Of a stretch of 64,000 nucleotides of DNA, positions 21,999 through 32,416 are shown in pieces; position 1 is the first letter of the stretch; each line of letters opens with the position of its first letter. The translations under genes were made by a program, and so were the position numbers. The DNA is from Cryptomeria japonica. Lineage: Eukaryota; Streptophyta; Pinopsida; Cupressales; Cupressaceae. Below the pieces are notes generated by a model. That model made no database searches, was not told the origin of the DNA, and was given only the letters and a program-made list of their open reading frames with translations. The DNA lies in assembly GCF_030272615.1 (NCBI RefSeq), contig NC_081413.1:602890709-602954708 (forward strand). The letters are read 5' to 3'.

Positions 21999-24900
21999 AT
22001 GAGTTTTACAACAATAAGCCCTACTTACACTATTCCCGTTAGACGAAGCCTTAGAATTACGTCTTTCCAAGGTTTAATTACCGAGGAGATGGAACCTAAT
22101 TTGAATGGCCTTTTTAATGAGGACGTGGGTAATTCCTCTAATCCTCTTAATGATGAAGAAGCTCTCCATGAGGTTTCTGAAGAACAACTTTCGAAATTGG
22201 ATAATCAATTTGACAATTTTTGACAATGGATGTCTCAAGAATACCCCGATAGTCAAGCTCTTCCTTTAATTGAGGGTCTAAAACGTATGGTTCAAAGTGA
22301 TAAGAATGGAATTGATATTTTGCGTGGTATTGCACACATTGTGGATTTGAATGTGATGCCTATGAAGAGTTGTGCCAAAACTTTAGGTTATACACAACCT
22401 CCCACTCAAGTCAATCATTCTATTCCTTTGACAACTTCTATTGCTAGCATACCTACCTTTACATCAAACATAATGACTACTTCTATACAAGACCTTCCCC
22501 CTATGATCACCAGTCATGGGGGCAATCCTCCTTCTTCAATTAACCCTTTTCCTTCATTTAATCTGACTTCTTCATTCATTCCTTCAATGAGTGTTCCTAT
22601 TACATCTCCACAAATGAACATGACACAAGGGGGCAATTCATTCAACCATTCCATTCCATTCCTCCTTGTAGTGTTCCTCCTTTCCAATCATCTCCTATGA
22701 CTAACTATCATAGTGTCCCACCACCTTACTCTCTACCTTCTTTCAATAACATAATACCTCCAACACAATCTAACATGTCTAATATGAACTCTTCAACTGA
22801 AGCGACCATTAACAATCTTGCACAAACTGTCTCTTCTTTACAGCAACAAATTGCCTCTATGAATCAATCTAAGTTTAGTGTGCCCACATTTGATGTTGCG
22901 AGCCCACTTTCTCTTGACATTGTTCAAGCTATTCCCCCTAAACATGTTGAAATTCCGCATTTGGAGCTTTATAATGGTAAGGGTGATCCTCTAACACATG
23001 TTAAGACTTTTCAAACAATATGTACTGATTTTGCTTATGACCAAAGGTTGCTTGCAACACTGTTTACTAGAACATTAAGAGACAAAGCCCTACAATGGTA
23101 TTGCTCGTTGCCTTCTTATTCTATTACTTCTTTCGAACAACTGGCAAATGCTTTCATTCAACAATTTCAAAACAATATAAGTCCTAAAGTTACTTTGATT
23201 GATTTAATGCATTGTAAACAAGGTGTTAAAGAAAAAGTGACTGATTTCATTGGTAGATATAAGCATTTGTATGCTCAAATTTCTTTTCCAGTGCCTGACA
23301 ATGATATTCAAAGAATCTTTATTTCTAATTTACAAAAAGATATTCGAGATAAACTTCTATTTTCTGAGTTTACTTCTTTCCAACAGTTGTGTGCAACTCT
23401 TCACAATTATCAACTGACTGTGAGTCAAATGTAACAATCACATCCTATGGCTCCGAGTGATAAGGGTGATAGTAGTCAACAACCATTTGGGAAGTTTAAA
23501 CCGAACAGAGAGTCCGTTAAATTCAATGAAAACATCATCAACAACAATGTGAATGCAGCATCAGGTGTGCCTCCTATTTCTAAGTTTTTCAAGAAAGAAA
23601 GAAAGTTTACTCCTTTGAATGAATCATTGCATAGTATTATGAATAAGTTATTGGAACAAAATGTGCTTACTCTTCCTCCTATAAGGCAAATAGATCCTGC
23701 AAAGATTAATTCACCCTATTTTGATAACAAATCTTTTTGTCAATTTCATCGTCAACCTAGGCATGATACTGAAAAATGTTTTGCTTTAAAGGGTAAAATT
23801 CAAGATTTGATTGATAATAATACTATCTCTGTTTCTGGAGTGAATGATAAAGGCAACACATCTGTAGCTCCTCCTAACAAAAATCTTAAGATTTTTACTG
23901 ATCCATTACCTTCTCATACCTCTAATGTGATTGAGACTAATGATTCCTCTTTCTCATCTAATGGTCTTGTGTCTATGACTCCGAATGTGATTAACTTTGT
24001 AGAGCAGCAAGAAAACCCTAAAGAACCTTTCATCACATTTGATTCTAGTGAAACTATCAGGGCACCTGATGGTCCTTTATACATAGTTGCAAAAGTCAAG
24101 AATACACCTTGTCGTGGAGTGCTTATTGACCCTTCTTGCATGGTTAATGTTATTACTGAAGAATTTCTTTTTACTTTGCAATTGAATCAAGTGATCTATG
24201 ACAAAATAGATGTGATTGTGAAATTATTTGATGCATTTTCTTCTCCTGCAATCAGTTCTATTACATTACCTATTTAGGTCCATAACAAATCCCTTGATGT
24301 GAACTTTGCTATTATTCCTTCTTCCGAACAATTTCGTGTGAAGCTAGGCTATCCTTGGCTATCTTCCATGAAAGCTATTGCTTCTCCTATTCACAAGTGT
24401 TTGAAATTTCCCCATAATGGTGAAGTTGTTACTGTCAATCATAGTCTCTTTAAACCAACTGAAAGAACTTGTAGCGTTCCTATTGATTATTTTTTGCCTA
24501 AACAATTCCAATCTCTTCCTCCGCGAAGTGATCATCTTTTCAAATCTTATCAAAAGTGGAAAACAGATATGATCCTATCTTTAAGTGAACCTAGAACACC
24601 CAAACTTGATATTCCTATCGTTCTTGAGAAGGAAGTTCTTCCTTTGAAAGATAAAACTAATGTCTTTCCTCAAGAAGATTCCCAACCCATTCCTATGGAT
24701 GTGACTATGTCTATGTCTAATAAACTTTCTAAAAGTAGACCTATACCTCCTCATCATGATGGACTTGGTCTCCTTCCTAAACCAAATATTCCTCCTTTAT
24801 ACGGAGCAGTTCCTCCTCCTTCTTTTTATAGAGAGAAGAGACCTCCTTCTTCTCCTATTATCCAACCTAAGAGACCACAACCTAAACACCCAAGTGATAA

Positions 24901-25414
24901 GGATGAGAACATTCCTCCTCCTCAATCTTCTCAACTTCCTACTAAGACTAGACAAAATCGTTCTGCACGTGAACGCCGACGAAAGCGTCGTCTTAGAGCT
25001 CAAGCAGCTGCTTCTCAAACTTTGCAATCCCCAAAAACACCTTCAGCTAGCATTATTCCATTTTCTCCTCAGCCAGAAATTGAGCCAAAATCTCCTAAAC
25101 ATAAGATGCATGATGGTCTTGATCCTGTGTGAGTTAAAGACCCTATTTTTATAAATCTTGATGACGATATAGATGAAAATGTTATTCATGATGAAAATGT
25201 TACTTCTCTTGCTTCTGATAGTGAATATGAACTTGTTGATGTTGATAACCATTTATCTAACGAATTTTCTAAAGCACTTATCCTAGCTCCTAGACAAGAA
25301 CAACGTGGCTTGGAACATGAACATAGCCCTTGTTTGGATCTTGTGATAGCTCCATCTGCTGTGTTGGATGTTCCTCCTCTAGCGTGTTCCCTACCTTCCC
25401 GAAACATTGATTAG
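21999..25414 (+). pseudogene. Element A gag-protease polyprotein, decayed
   Basis: One reading frame runs through the region with a single indel near 22640-22660. The N-terminus is followed by a Pro/Ser/Thr-rich spacer, then a retrotransposon gag core (IPHLELYNGKGDPLTHVKTF, DKALQWYCSLP, SFEQLANAFIQQF, VKEKVTDFIGRY). A zinc-like FCQFHRQPRHDTEKC box and a protease-like block (CRGVLIDPSCMVNVI, then KLGYPWLSSMKAI and HKCLKFPHNGEVVTV) come next, followed by a long Pro/Arg-rich acidic tail. The protease has LIDPSC where DTG or DSG is usual, so activity is doubtful. Stops at 22221 (TGA), 23432 (TAA), 24275 (TAG) and 25130 (TGA) each fit a CGA, CAA or CAG codon changed by C-to-T. The start is the ATG that opens the frame. 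Confidence 0.85.
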
Positions 25415-26178
25415 CAAGATCAGGGGGTAGATGACGTGCTAGACTAGTTCATTAGTATAGCAGATTCTCTCCTCCTCTTTTTCTTTTGTTACTGCTTCTA
25501 TGTGTTATTCTCATTCTTCTATTTGTTGTCCTTAGTGTTGTCTACTTGAGGACGATGCAAAGCATTGAGATCTCTTTTGGTCTCTCTCATGTTGACTCAA
25601 AAGACACATGTGTTCCCTTCTTCTAGGTGACCTTCCTTGATTGGGGAATGAAGAACAATTATGCATACATACATATGATATACATGAATTATCATACAGC
25701 ATACTGACCCTGAGGAAAGCGAAGTCACCTTGTGCTTTGTGTTTTGTGTCTATTATCCTTGGGCTTATCTCACACTTGGGGGCTAAATCCTTGTGATAAC
25801 GTGCTCTTTTCCTTCTCATTTCTTATATGTATCACTACCTTAAAGCAATCACCCCCGTTCAGGCATGTGCGATCGCTTTAACATAGGGGGGCATACACCC
25901 TGTCTATTCCTTCAGGATACTTGAAAATTTCTTGGCGAACTTAGCTTTGCCTTGAAAATTTTTGGTATTTTTCTTACATGACTCATAGTGAGAGAACCTT
26001 ACTACTGACAGTCATGGTTCTCCCTCGTGATCTTCCTTTTTACTTTGTCAATCGAAGTCGTAAGATCCTTAGTCCACTAGGGGCTTGGTATATCTTGCCT
26101 TCTTGACGTGGTGAAAGTCTTTCAATGTTGTTTCCTTGTACTTTACCGGAAGTATGGGCGTACGCTTATACTCCCGCT
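25415..26178 (+). other. Element A 3' untranslated region
   Basis: No polymerase or integrase domain and no long frame was found on either strand. The segment leads straight into the polypurine tract. This is where RT and integrase would be expected in an autonomous gypsy element of this build. Confidence 0.7.
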
Positions 26179-26193
26179 AAAGTGGGGGCTAAA
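26179..26193 (+). promoter_or_regulatory. Element A polypurine tract
   Basis: AAAGTGGGGGCTAAA ends exactly at the 3' LTR and would prime plus-strand DNA synthesis. Confidence 0.75.
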
Positions 26194-27382
26194 TGTAGCG
26201 TCCTAAAATTGTGACACTTGCAATTTCGACCGCATTTGGGTCTTCACGATGGCGATGCAACACTGAACTTGAATGGAGACCCCGAAACTTGTCCATGACA
26301 TCAAAAACTGCATTTTTCAGCACCCTAGCCTGATCCTCCTTGCACCCTGCTGTCCCTGGAGGTGGGACCATGGCGCCCAGCGCCCTGGTCCCTGGCCCTA
26401 TTTTGGGCCCGGTCTCTTTTGGGGCCTCGGGTCTTTAAGTTTGCAATTCGGGAAATATCGTTTCCTGGTCGGCCCAAGGTCGGAAAAATCAGTCTTTCAA
26501 CCCTAATTGACAAGTATATAAACTACATTTCCTCTCCCATTTGAGAGAGGAGGACATATGTGTACAAGAGGCGAAAGCGCTAGGCAAACATTCAAGCATT
26601 CAAGCATTCAAGCATTCCTTCAAGCAATTGATCATTCTAAGTCTCCATTCAAGGCTAAGTGTTGCATTCAAGACAAGGATTCAACCATTGAAGAGGAGAT
26701 CACATACAACATACAACATACAACAACATTTACACCTTCGCATGTAAGAATACAAACATTCTTACAACAAGGTATCAAGTACTTGTTTACATTACAATCA
26801 TTTACATTTACAGCATTTCTCATTTCTTGGTTAATTCCAAAATCGGGGTTTGACCTAAGGGCAAACCCCTAATCCCTAACCCCCCAATCATCTTTGCTTT
26901 TCTGTGTGTAGGTTGCAGGTACATGGCTGTAATTGAAGATCTGGAATCCTTGTGCAGAGACGGACAGATCCCCCTTCGTTTCGTGGATTTTTCGGAGGAC
27001 CGTGTGCACGTCGGGCGCCATCGTCCCGTCAACTTTCGCTCAAATTTGTAGGACAGCGCCGTCTCAATATTTTACTGCTAATTCCAGGTCCGCAGCTTCA
27101 TCCTATATTCCTATCTCTGTTTATAAGTGAATCTTTCTCACTTTTCATGCATTCCTAGCTTAATCTTTCTATCTACAATCTTTACAAAAGAGGGTAGCCT
27201 TGCTGTCTTAACCCTTGAAACTCATTTAGAATCCAATCTTGCATTGTGTGGGATTGGATCTTGTGGGTTTCAACCCCTCTTTTGAATGTAAAGTCCCTCC
27301 TAAGTGAAAACCGTCAATCCTAGTGCCCCCCTTTCTCCTTGGAGTGGGGGAGAACACCTAGGGTTCAATTTTCCGCTTTACA
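26194..27382 (+). repeat. Element A 3' LTR
   Basis: It starts TGTAGCGTCC and ends CGCTTTACA. It matches the 5' LTR along its full length apart from the 62-bp minisatellite difference and about 25 substitutions counted by eye. The TATA-like box is conserved at 26515-26522. Confidence 0.93.
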
Positions 27383-27387
27383 ACTAG
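27383..27387. repeat. Right target-site duplication of element A
   Basis: ACTAG repeats the five bases in front of the 5' LTR. Confidence 0.9.
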
Positions 27388-28690
27388 CTTCTAATTTCCT
27401 ACCCTTAGGATTGACTCCTATTGCATCCAATACTAGACTACTATTTTGCATCCTCTCACTTCTTGTCACCATGCTCCATGAGTTTTCCTTATGCTCTTCA
27501 AAAACATCCTTTCTTGGATCCTCCTCTTCCTTCTTGAACTTAGCCCAAAACTTTCCATGAGGATGTTCCTCCCTCAATCAAATTTCTTGGAGTGGGATAT
27601 TATTACCTTCAGATTTGATCAGCCTATGGGGAGCCAAATTTAGGCCTCCAATATTCCTCTCAAAGTAAGATCAAAAGTCAAGTTTCAAAGCTAGATAGGT
27701 TTGAGGACCATCAATCCCAACCCCTAAATCCTTTCTCAAATGTGACTTCTACTTAGGGGAAGGAGAATCTCTTGTTAACATCCCACCCAACAACCCCTCC
27801 TCCAAGCCATAGGGAGAGCAAGAAGAAAGCTTCTTTGTATTTCAAATTATATCTACATTGTCCTTAATATGTCCATTCCTTGAGTCCCTTCTGAAATCCC
27901 TATGAGTGTTAGAAATAACATGATCATTTGAACAACGTCTATCTTGATGGCCAACCTTCCCACAATTGAAGCATCTAATAGGAAGACATTCATAATCGAG
28001 CTCCTGTAGTCACTCCCCCAAGATAGATAAAAGCATAATCGAGTGTAGAATTAGCTTTTTGAGATCCATCAAAACACAAATCCTAGCATAGGAGGTTGAA
28101 TCCCAACTTGGAGATAGATTAGAGCTACAAACATATACACCAAGTGAATCACCTATTAATTTAAATATTTCTTCTAACCATAATTCCTACAGTAACTTGG
28201 ACATTCAAATCCAAACTGAAGCTTCCCCAATCACTTCCATTTGGGGATCAACACCAAGCATCCAAGCCCTAATATAAAGCTATGTATTTTCCATAAACTA
28301 AGGCCCTCTTTAGGCACACAGTCTCCCTCAAAATCCAACTAGAAGAATATTTTGGGGAACCCTAAAACTTAAAAATTGACTTCCAAGGAAAGGCCAACCT
28401 AATTTCAACTGATCCAAGATTTAATTTTTATCCAAAGTGGGCTAGATCCTAACATATTTGGCTATAATTGCTTGCTTCTTCAACTTTTCAACTTTGGAAT
28501 TAAGGAACTCCTCGGGAATGTAGATTTGTAGAACTAGACATTTGAGATATCTAGGTTAGCATTACCAACAGACATCTACAAACCCTTCTAACAAATAACA
28601 TTGAGTTCTACATTGATCTTGATGAGTAGATTCCCAGAGCCCAAGCATTATCATTCTCAATAGACGTGCATTCATCCGACATCTTTGTCT
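27388..28690 (-). pseudogene. LINE ORF1 (DUF4283-like plus CCHC), decayed
   Basis: Read on the minus strand, a DUF4283-like region (AWMLGVDPQMEVIGEASVWI, SWDSTSYARICVLMDLKKLI) is followed by a zinc knuckle CFNCGKVGHQDRRC at 27932-27973. It ends in a charged Lys/Glu tail (KFWAKFKKEEEDPRKDVFEE). That arrangement is usual for ORF1 of plant L1-type LINEs, an RNA-binding chaperone. All four zinc ligands are intact, although stops interrupt the upstream part. Together with 15.8-19.6 kb this is one LINE cut in two by element A. Confidence 0.8.
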
Positions 28691-29079
28691 TCCTTTCCTT
28701 CACTTGCATCTGCAGTCCCTTTGTGTGTGTTTTTCTCCTCCTCTTCTATGTGCATCTTTCTCCTATGCATTTTGCTCCTCCTCTTCTATGTGCATTTTCA
28801 CTATATTAAAAAAATGTAATTTTAATATTAATTAGGTTTTTTATTAAACTATTAAATATATGAATAAAATATAGAGGTGTATATTTCTAAAATTAGCAAA
28901 GTATATGAACACTAGATATTCATGGAGAAACACTCATGGGAAGAATTCCATTAGCAAGAAAGACTTGAGATTGTATTCGATTTTGTTTTCAGTTAATGTG
29001 ATAATTGTATTGGTTGGTTAATAAATCTAGTGTCTCAATGAAAAAGTTACAAATTTAATTTATTTTTAAAATGATATTT
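28691..29079. other. LINE 5' flank and AT-rich spacer
   Basis: Between 28720 and 28797 the phrase CTCCTCCTCTTCTATGTGCAT occurs twice in tandem, probably LINE 5' untranslated sequence. The remainder is AT-rich with no gene. Confidence 0.45.
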
Positions 29080-29084
29080 GTTAT
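29080..29084. repeat. Left target-site duplication of element B
   Basis: GTTAT precedes the 5' LTR and recurs after the 3' LTR at 38789-38793. Confidence 0.9.
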
Positions 29085-30032
29085 TGTATAAACCTAAAAA
29101 TGCTCTGAAGATAATTAATTAAATAAGCAATTGTTTAATTAATCTCTCCTCCCCAATTTAATTGAATTCACTAAGCAATTTGATTAAATCTCTCTTTCAT
29201 CTACTTATTGATAAATCTAAGGATTTATTAAATAGGTTCATTTCACCCCTTTAATTAATTAATTCCCTCCATCCAAAAATAATTTCTTCTAATCCCTTAA
29301 TTAACTAAAACAAATCAAATCAATGAGTTGTTGAGATTAATTGTCCTTTTCATATTATTTTAATTTCTAAATTCAAATTCTCCTAACTTCTACCACTCCT
29401 AAACCTAACCATTCCTAAACCTAACCCATTCTACCTACCCCCATGTCCCCTTTCATCCAACCTCTTCTAGAACCTTTGTGACACTTGTCACTAAGTGTTC
29501 CCTTTAATCCAACCCCCTTTGCCAACCTCCTCCAATTTAACCATTGATATCTTCAAAACAATTTCAATCGTTGATTCATGCCAACTCACCCCTAGCCTTG
29601 GAAAATCCTATAAATAGACCTCATTTTGAGCAATATGGATCCCATCTCATTCGTAGCTTAAGCATTGTTATTATAGGCATCTAGCTTCTAGTTTATCATT
29701 TCTTAGCAGTGTTATCATGCTCATTTTAGCTTAATTGCATCTTAATTCTAGTTTATTTTCTAGATAAATCATGAACTCATATAGCTTAATCATGCTATTC
29801 TTGCTAGATCACTCATTTTCATCATTCAAATCCTCCATCTAAGTGTAGTCAAGTCACTGAATATTGCATAATCCAATTTGAGAGCATTTTTCATACTCGC
29901 ATTTACTAGGAGGCAATAAGTCGATTAGCTATGGTTTTGTCTTTCTTTGATTTAAATCTTCTAACCATGCTTGTAATGATTTATTGAGTGCATTGTGTTT
30001 GTAGGTACAGGTACACTTCACAGAGCACGACA
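29085..30032 (+). repeat. Element B 5' LTR
   Basis: It begins TGTATAAACCTAAAAATG and ends GCACGACA. A TATA box (TATAAATA) lies at 29609-29616. It shares its start pattern (TGTA.ACACCTAAAA) and the CTATAAATAGA context with element C. Confidence 0.92.
29609..29616 (+). promoter_or_regulatory. Element B LTR TATA box (5' copy)
   Basis: TATAAATA within CCTATAAATAGACC, conserved at 38365-38372 in the other LTR and at equivalent places in element C and the relic LTR. Confidence 0.7.
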
Positions 30033-30035
30033 TTT

Positions 30036-30053
30036 TGGCGCCCACCGTGGGGC
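30036..30053 (+). promoter_or_regulatory. Element B primer-binding site, tRNA-Lys
   Basis: TGGCGCCCACCGTGGGGC starts three bases after the LTR and is the complement of the 3' end of plant tRNA-Lys (ending GCCCCACGGTGGGCGCCA, from memory). All 18 bases match. Confidence 0.85.
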
Positions 30054-32416
30054 AGAAATCGTCATTTTTGGCCTCTTAATCTTTAGCAAACTTCATCTCT
30101 GCCGGATCAGAATCAGAATGTCGTATGAGTTGATTTTCCAACTTGTACGAACTACCTTTTAGCCTTGGACAACACTTTATCCTAACTCATACTAAGTATA
30201 ATTCTGACTCGTACGAGCTTTTACATTGAAAATTCTTTATTCATTCTAGCTCATTCCTATGTCGTACGAGTTGATTTTTACTGTCGTACTAGAGCTAATC
30301 CTGTTTTGTATGAATTTCTGGCTTCAAAATCTTATGTCGTACGAGTCTATTTTTATTCCTGTGTGAAATCTAAATCTGTGTCGTACTAACTGGTAAATCA
30401 TGTCGTACAAGTTTCTGCATCTGTGATTTTTCCATAAAACTGCAAATTAGAATTTTCAAGATTGTCTATGCATTGGTAACTTGCATTTTTTAAGGCCTTA
30501 TGATCATTGTTAGCCCTTGAAAGTGAGACCTTTCCAATGAGTTAAACGATTCATAATTTCGAGTCCCGAGCGGAAAGTTATGCCTATTTGAAGTTAGGCT
30601 AAAATTTCATATAGTTTTTCCTAAAAATTTCATAGTTCGGATCACTAATGCTAATCTTGTTATGTCTATGAGATGTTTGCAGCCTAACTCTTTTATGCGG
30701 GACGCTTGTCAAAGATATGCTTGTCAAAGACAAATTCAAAACACAATCATGACTACTAATGGATCTATTTTGCAGGTTGCCTAAGGATTCAGCAAAAAAA
30801 AAAACTTTGTGTATTCTTTAAGATTTTTAGGCACACTTCAATTTGGGCTTAAAAAATGAACTATTATGTCTTATGTGTCTTTGATGATAGGCAATTATGC
30901 TCTCACCTTTCTTAGGTGATCAGAAATCTATACCCATCTTTTACTTTCATTAGTGCATCTCTTTAGCAGGCCTGCCCTCCCGAGGAGTTATTAACTCTTA
31001 GCCCTTAAGGCTGGTGAGAGGGGAACGACCTAAGTGGGAACGACTAACGCCAAGTAATCCAACCCACTATAAAATAAATGTGTTTTTGATGAAAATTAAA
31101 GCAACAGCAATGCTCGAGAATAGCTCTCCTTTGTACCTTCAATTATATCAAACCTTGGTTTTCAAGGCTGGGAGACCTCTTAATTGAGTTTATACCCCGA
31201 TGTGCCGAACGGATCCCTTACTAGTGTCAGTTAAAATAGAAGCTACCCAATTCACCTCCAAAAGGGTGATAATCTTTTTGTAAGAGAGATAGTAACTCTC
31301 CCAAGACACTTTCCATATCGTGCCCCCATTAGCGTTTGGAGTCGGATAATACGGCGTTGAGAATCCATTGTGTGAGACTCAGCGGTCGTATTCTGATTAG
31401 CTATTGGGTGTGTACCTAAGTCAGCAAGCAAAGGTTTTCATTCTCAACCAACTTCCTTAGGGTTTAGCTTGATTGAGATTCATGTATCACATCATGTGTT
31501 TGTTGTGTATTCATCCCTAAAATGAAAAATCAGACACTTAAAACTAGAAAACATCAGCAAAACATCACCAGAATTCAAAGATCAAAATCAGAAAAACAAA
31601 CACTTTTTACACCTGTTAAAATAACCTGTTGTAGGAGCTTTAATTCTCTATAGCATGAGTCATAATCTCTATCGTACGAGCCTGCTTGCATAAAATCACT
31701 TGTCATACTATCTACTATCCTGTGTCATACGAGACAACTATTTTGTCGTATGGTTAAGAAAAGTGTGTCATACGAGCCTCTGTTTTTTACATGAAAACTT
31801 CTGCTTTATCGTATAGACCTGTATCTTATGTCATCCTAAGCTGAATCTTATGTCGTATGAAACTCTGCATCTATCAGTCCAGAACTGTGTCTTACATGCC
31901 TATTTCAGATTTATCATGTATGCCTGATCAATTTGCAGTAAACATAAACACGTGTTATCTATCAGTTTGTGCTTAAATTGTCTGCTTGGTTTGCTTGGTC
32001 AAGTTATCATCCATCAAAATCAGACTTTAGAAAATATACACCTCAAGATTTTCAAGTGTTCACCCCCAACAAGTTCAAGATCTAAACATCTCAAAGTGCA
32101 TTATCACCCTCTTTGATAAACTGATCACTCGAACATAGTTTCTCATCAGGACCAATCATCCTTTATCATGAAACTAAAACATTTGGTCAGGATAACCTTG
32201 TCCCACATCGTAGGATATATCGTTCCTACTGGACTTGGTTCTTATCAAATCATCACCATTGCACTCTTAAACCGAAGATCGAAAAACTTGCAAACCTTTA
32301 AACACTTGAATCCTCTTTTAGTGTCATTTCACTCTATGGCCTTGAAATTGACTATTGATGACTTACCCAAAAAAATCTTGTGGACAATCGAATCCTAAGC
32401 AAAATAGCACACGTGT
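30054..32416 (+). other. Element B leader with TCGTACGAG keyword repeats and conserved block
   Basis: No protein domain was found. Variants of TCGTACGAG (TCGTATGAG, TCATACGAG, TCGTACAAG and so on) occur about eight times in 30118-30410 and about six times in 31670-31862. Between them, 30960-31215 matches an inverted stretch of element C (53330-53600), with TTTAGCAGGCCTGCC, CCTAAGTGGGAA, TCCAACCCACTATAA and CGAACGGA in the same order. A frame at 32168-32398 is open but unrecognised. Confidence 0.7.

Larger units (their letters stand above)
19568..27382 (+). mobile_element. Element A: non-autonomous gag-protease-only LTR retrotransposon
   Basis: The element is complete: two LTRs of 1251 and 1189 bp with TG...CA ends, a 5-bp ACTAG duplication, a polypurine tract AAAGTGGGGGCTAAA and an internal region of about 5.4 kb. 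The only coding region is a gypsy-type gag followed by a protease-like domain. No RT, RNase H or integrase motif appears on either strand, and there is no long frame where they would lie (25.4-26.2 kb). It therefore depended on an autonomous relative for copying. Counting by eye, the LTRs differ at about 25 positions, nearly all transitions, plus one 62-bp length difference. Confidence 0.9.

Noticed and set aside
24756-25154. Leu-rich 132-codon plus-strand frame
   Set aside because: It overlaps the Pro/Arg-rich tail of element A gag in another frame. The gag frame has continuous context on both sides, and this one has none.
30960-31215. Possible ribosomal or structural RNA gene (GGGAACGACC-type text)
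   Set aside because: I cannot match it to any rRNA or tRNA, and its counterpart in element C places it in a retrotransposon leader.
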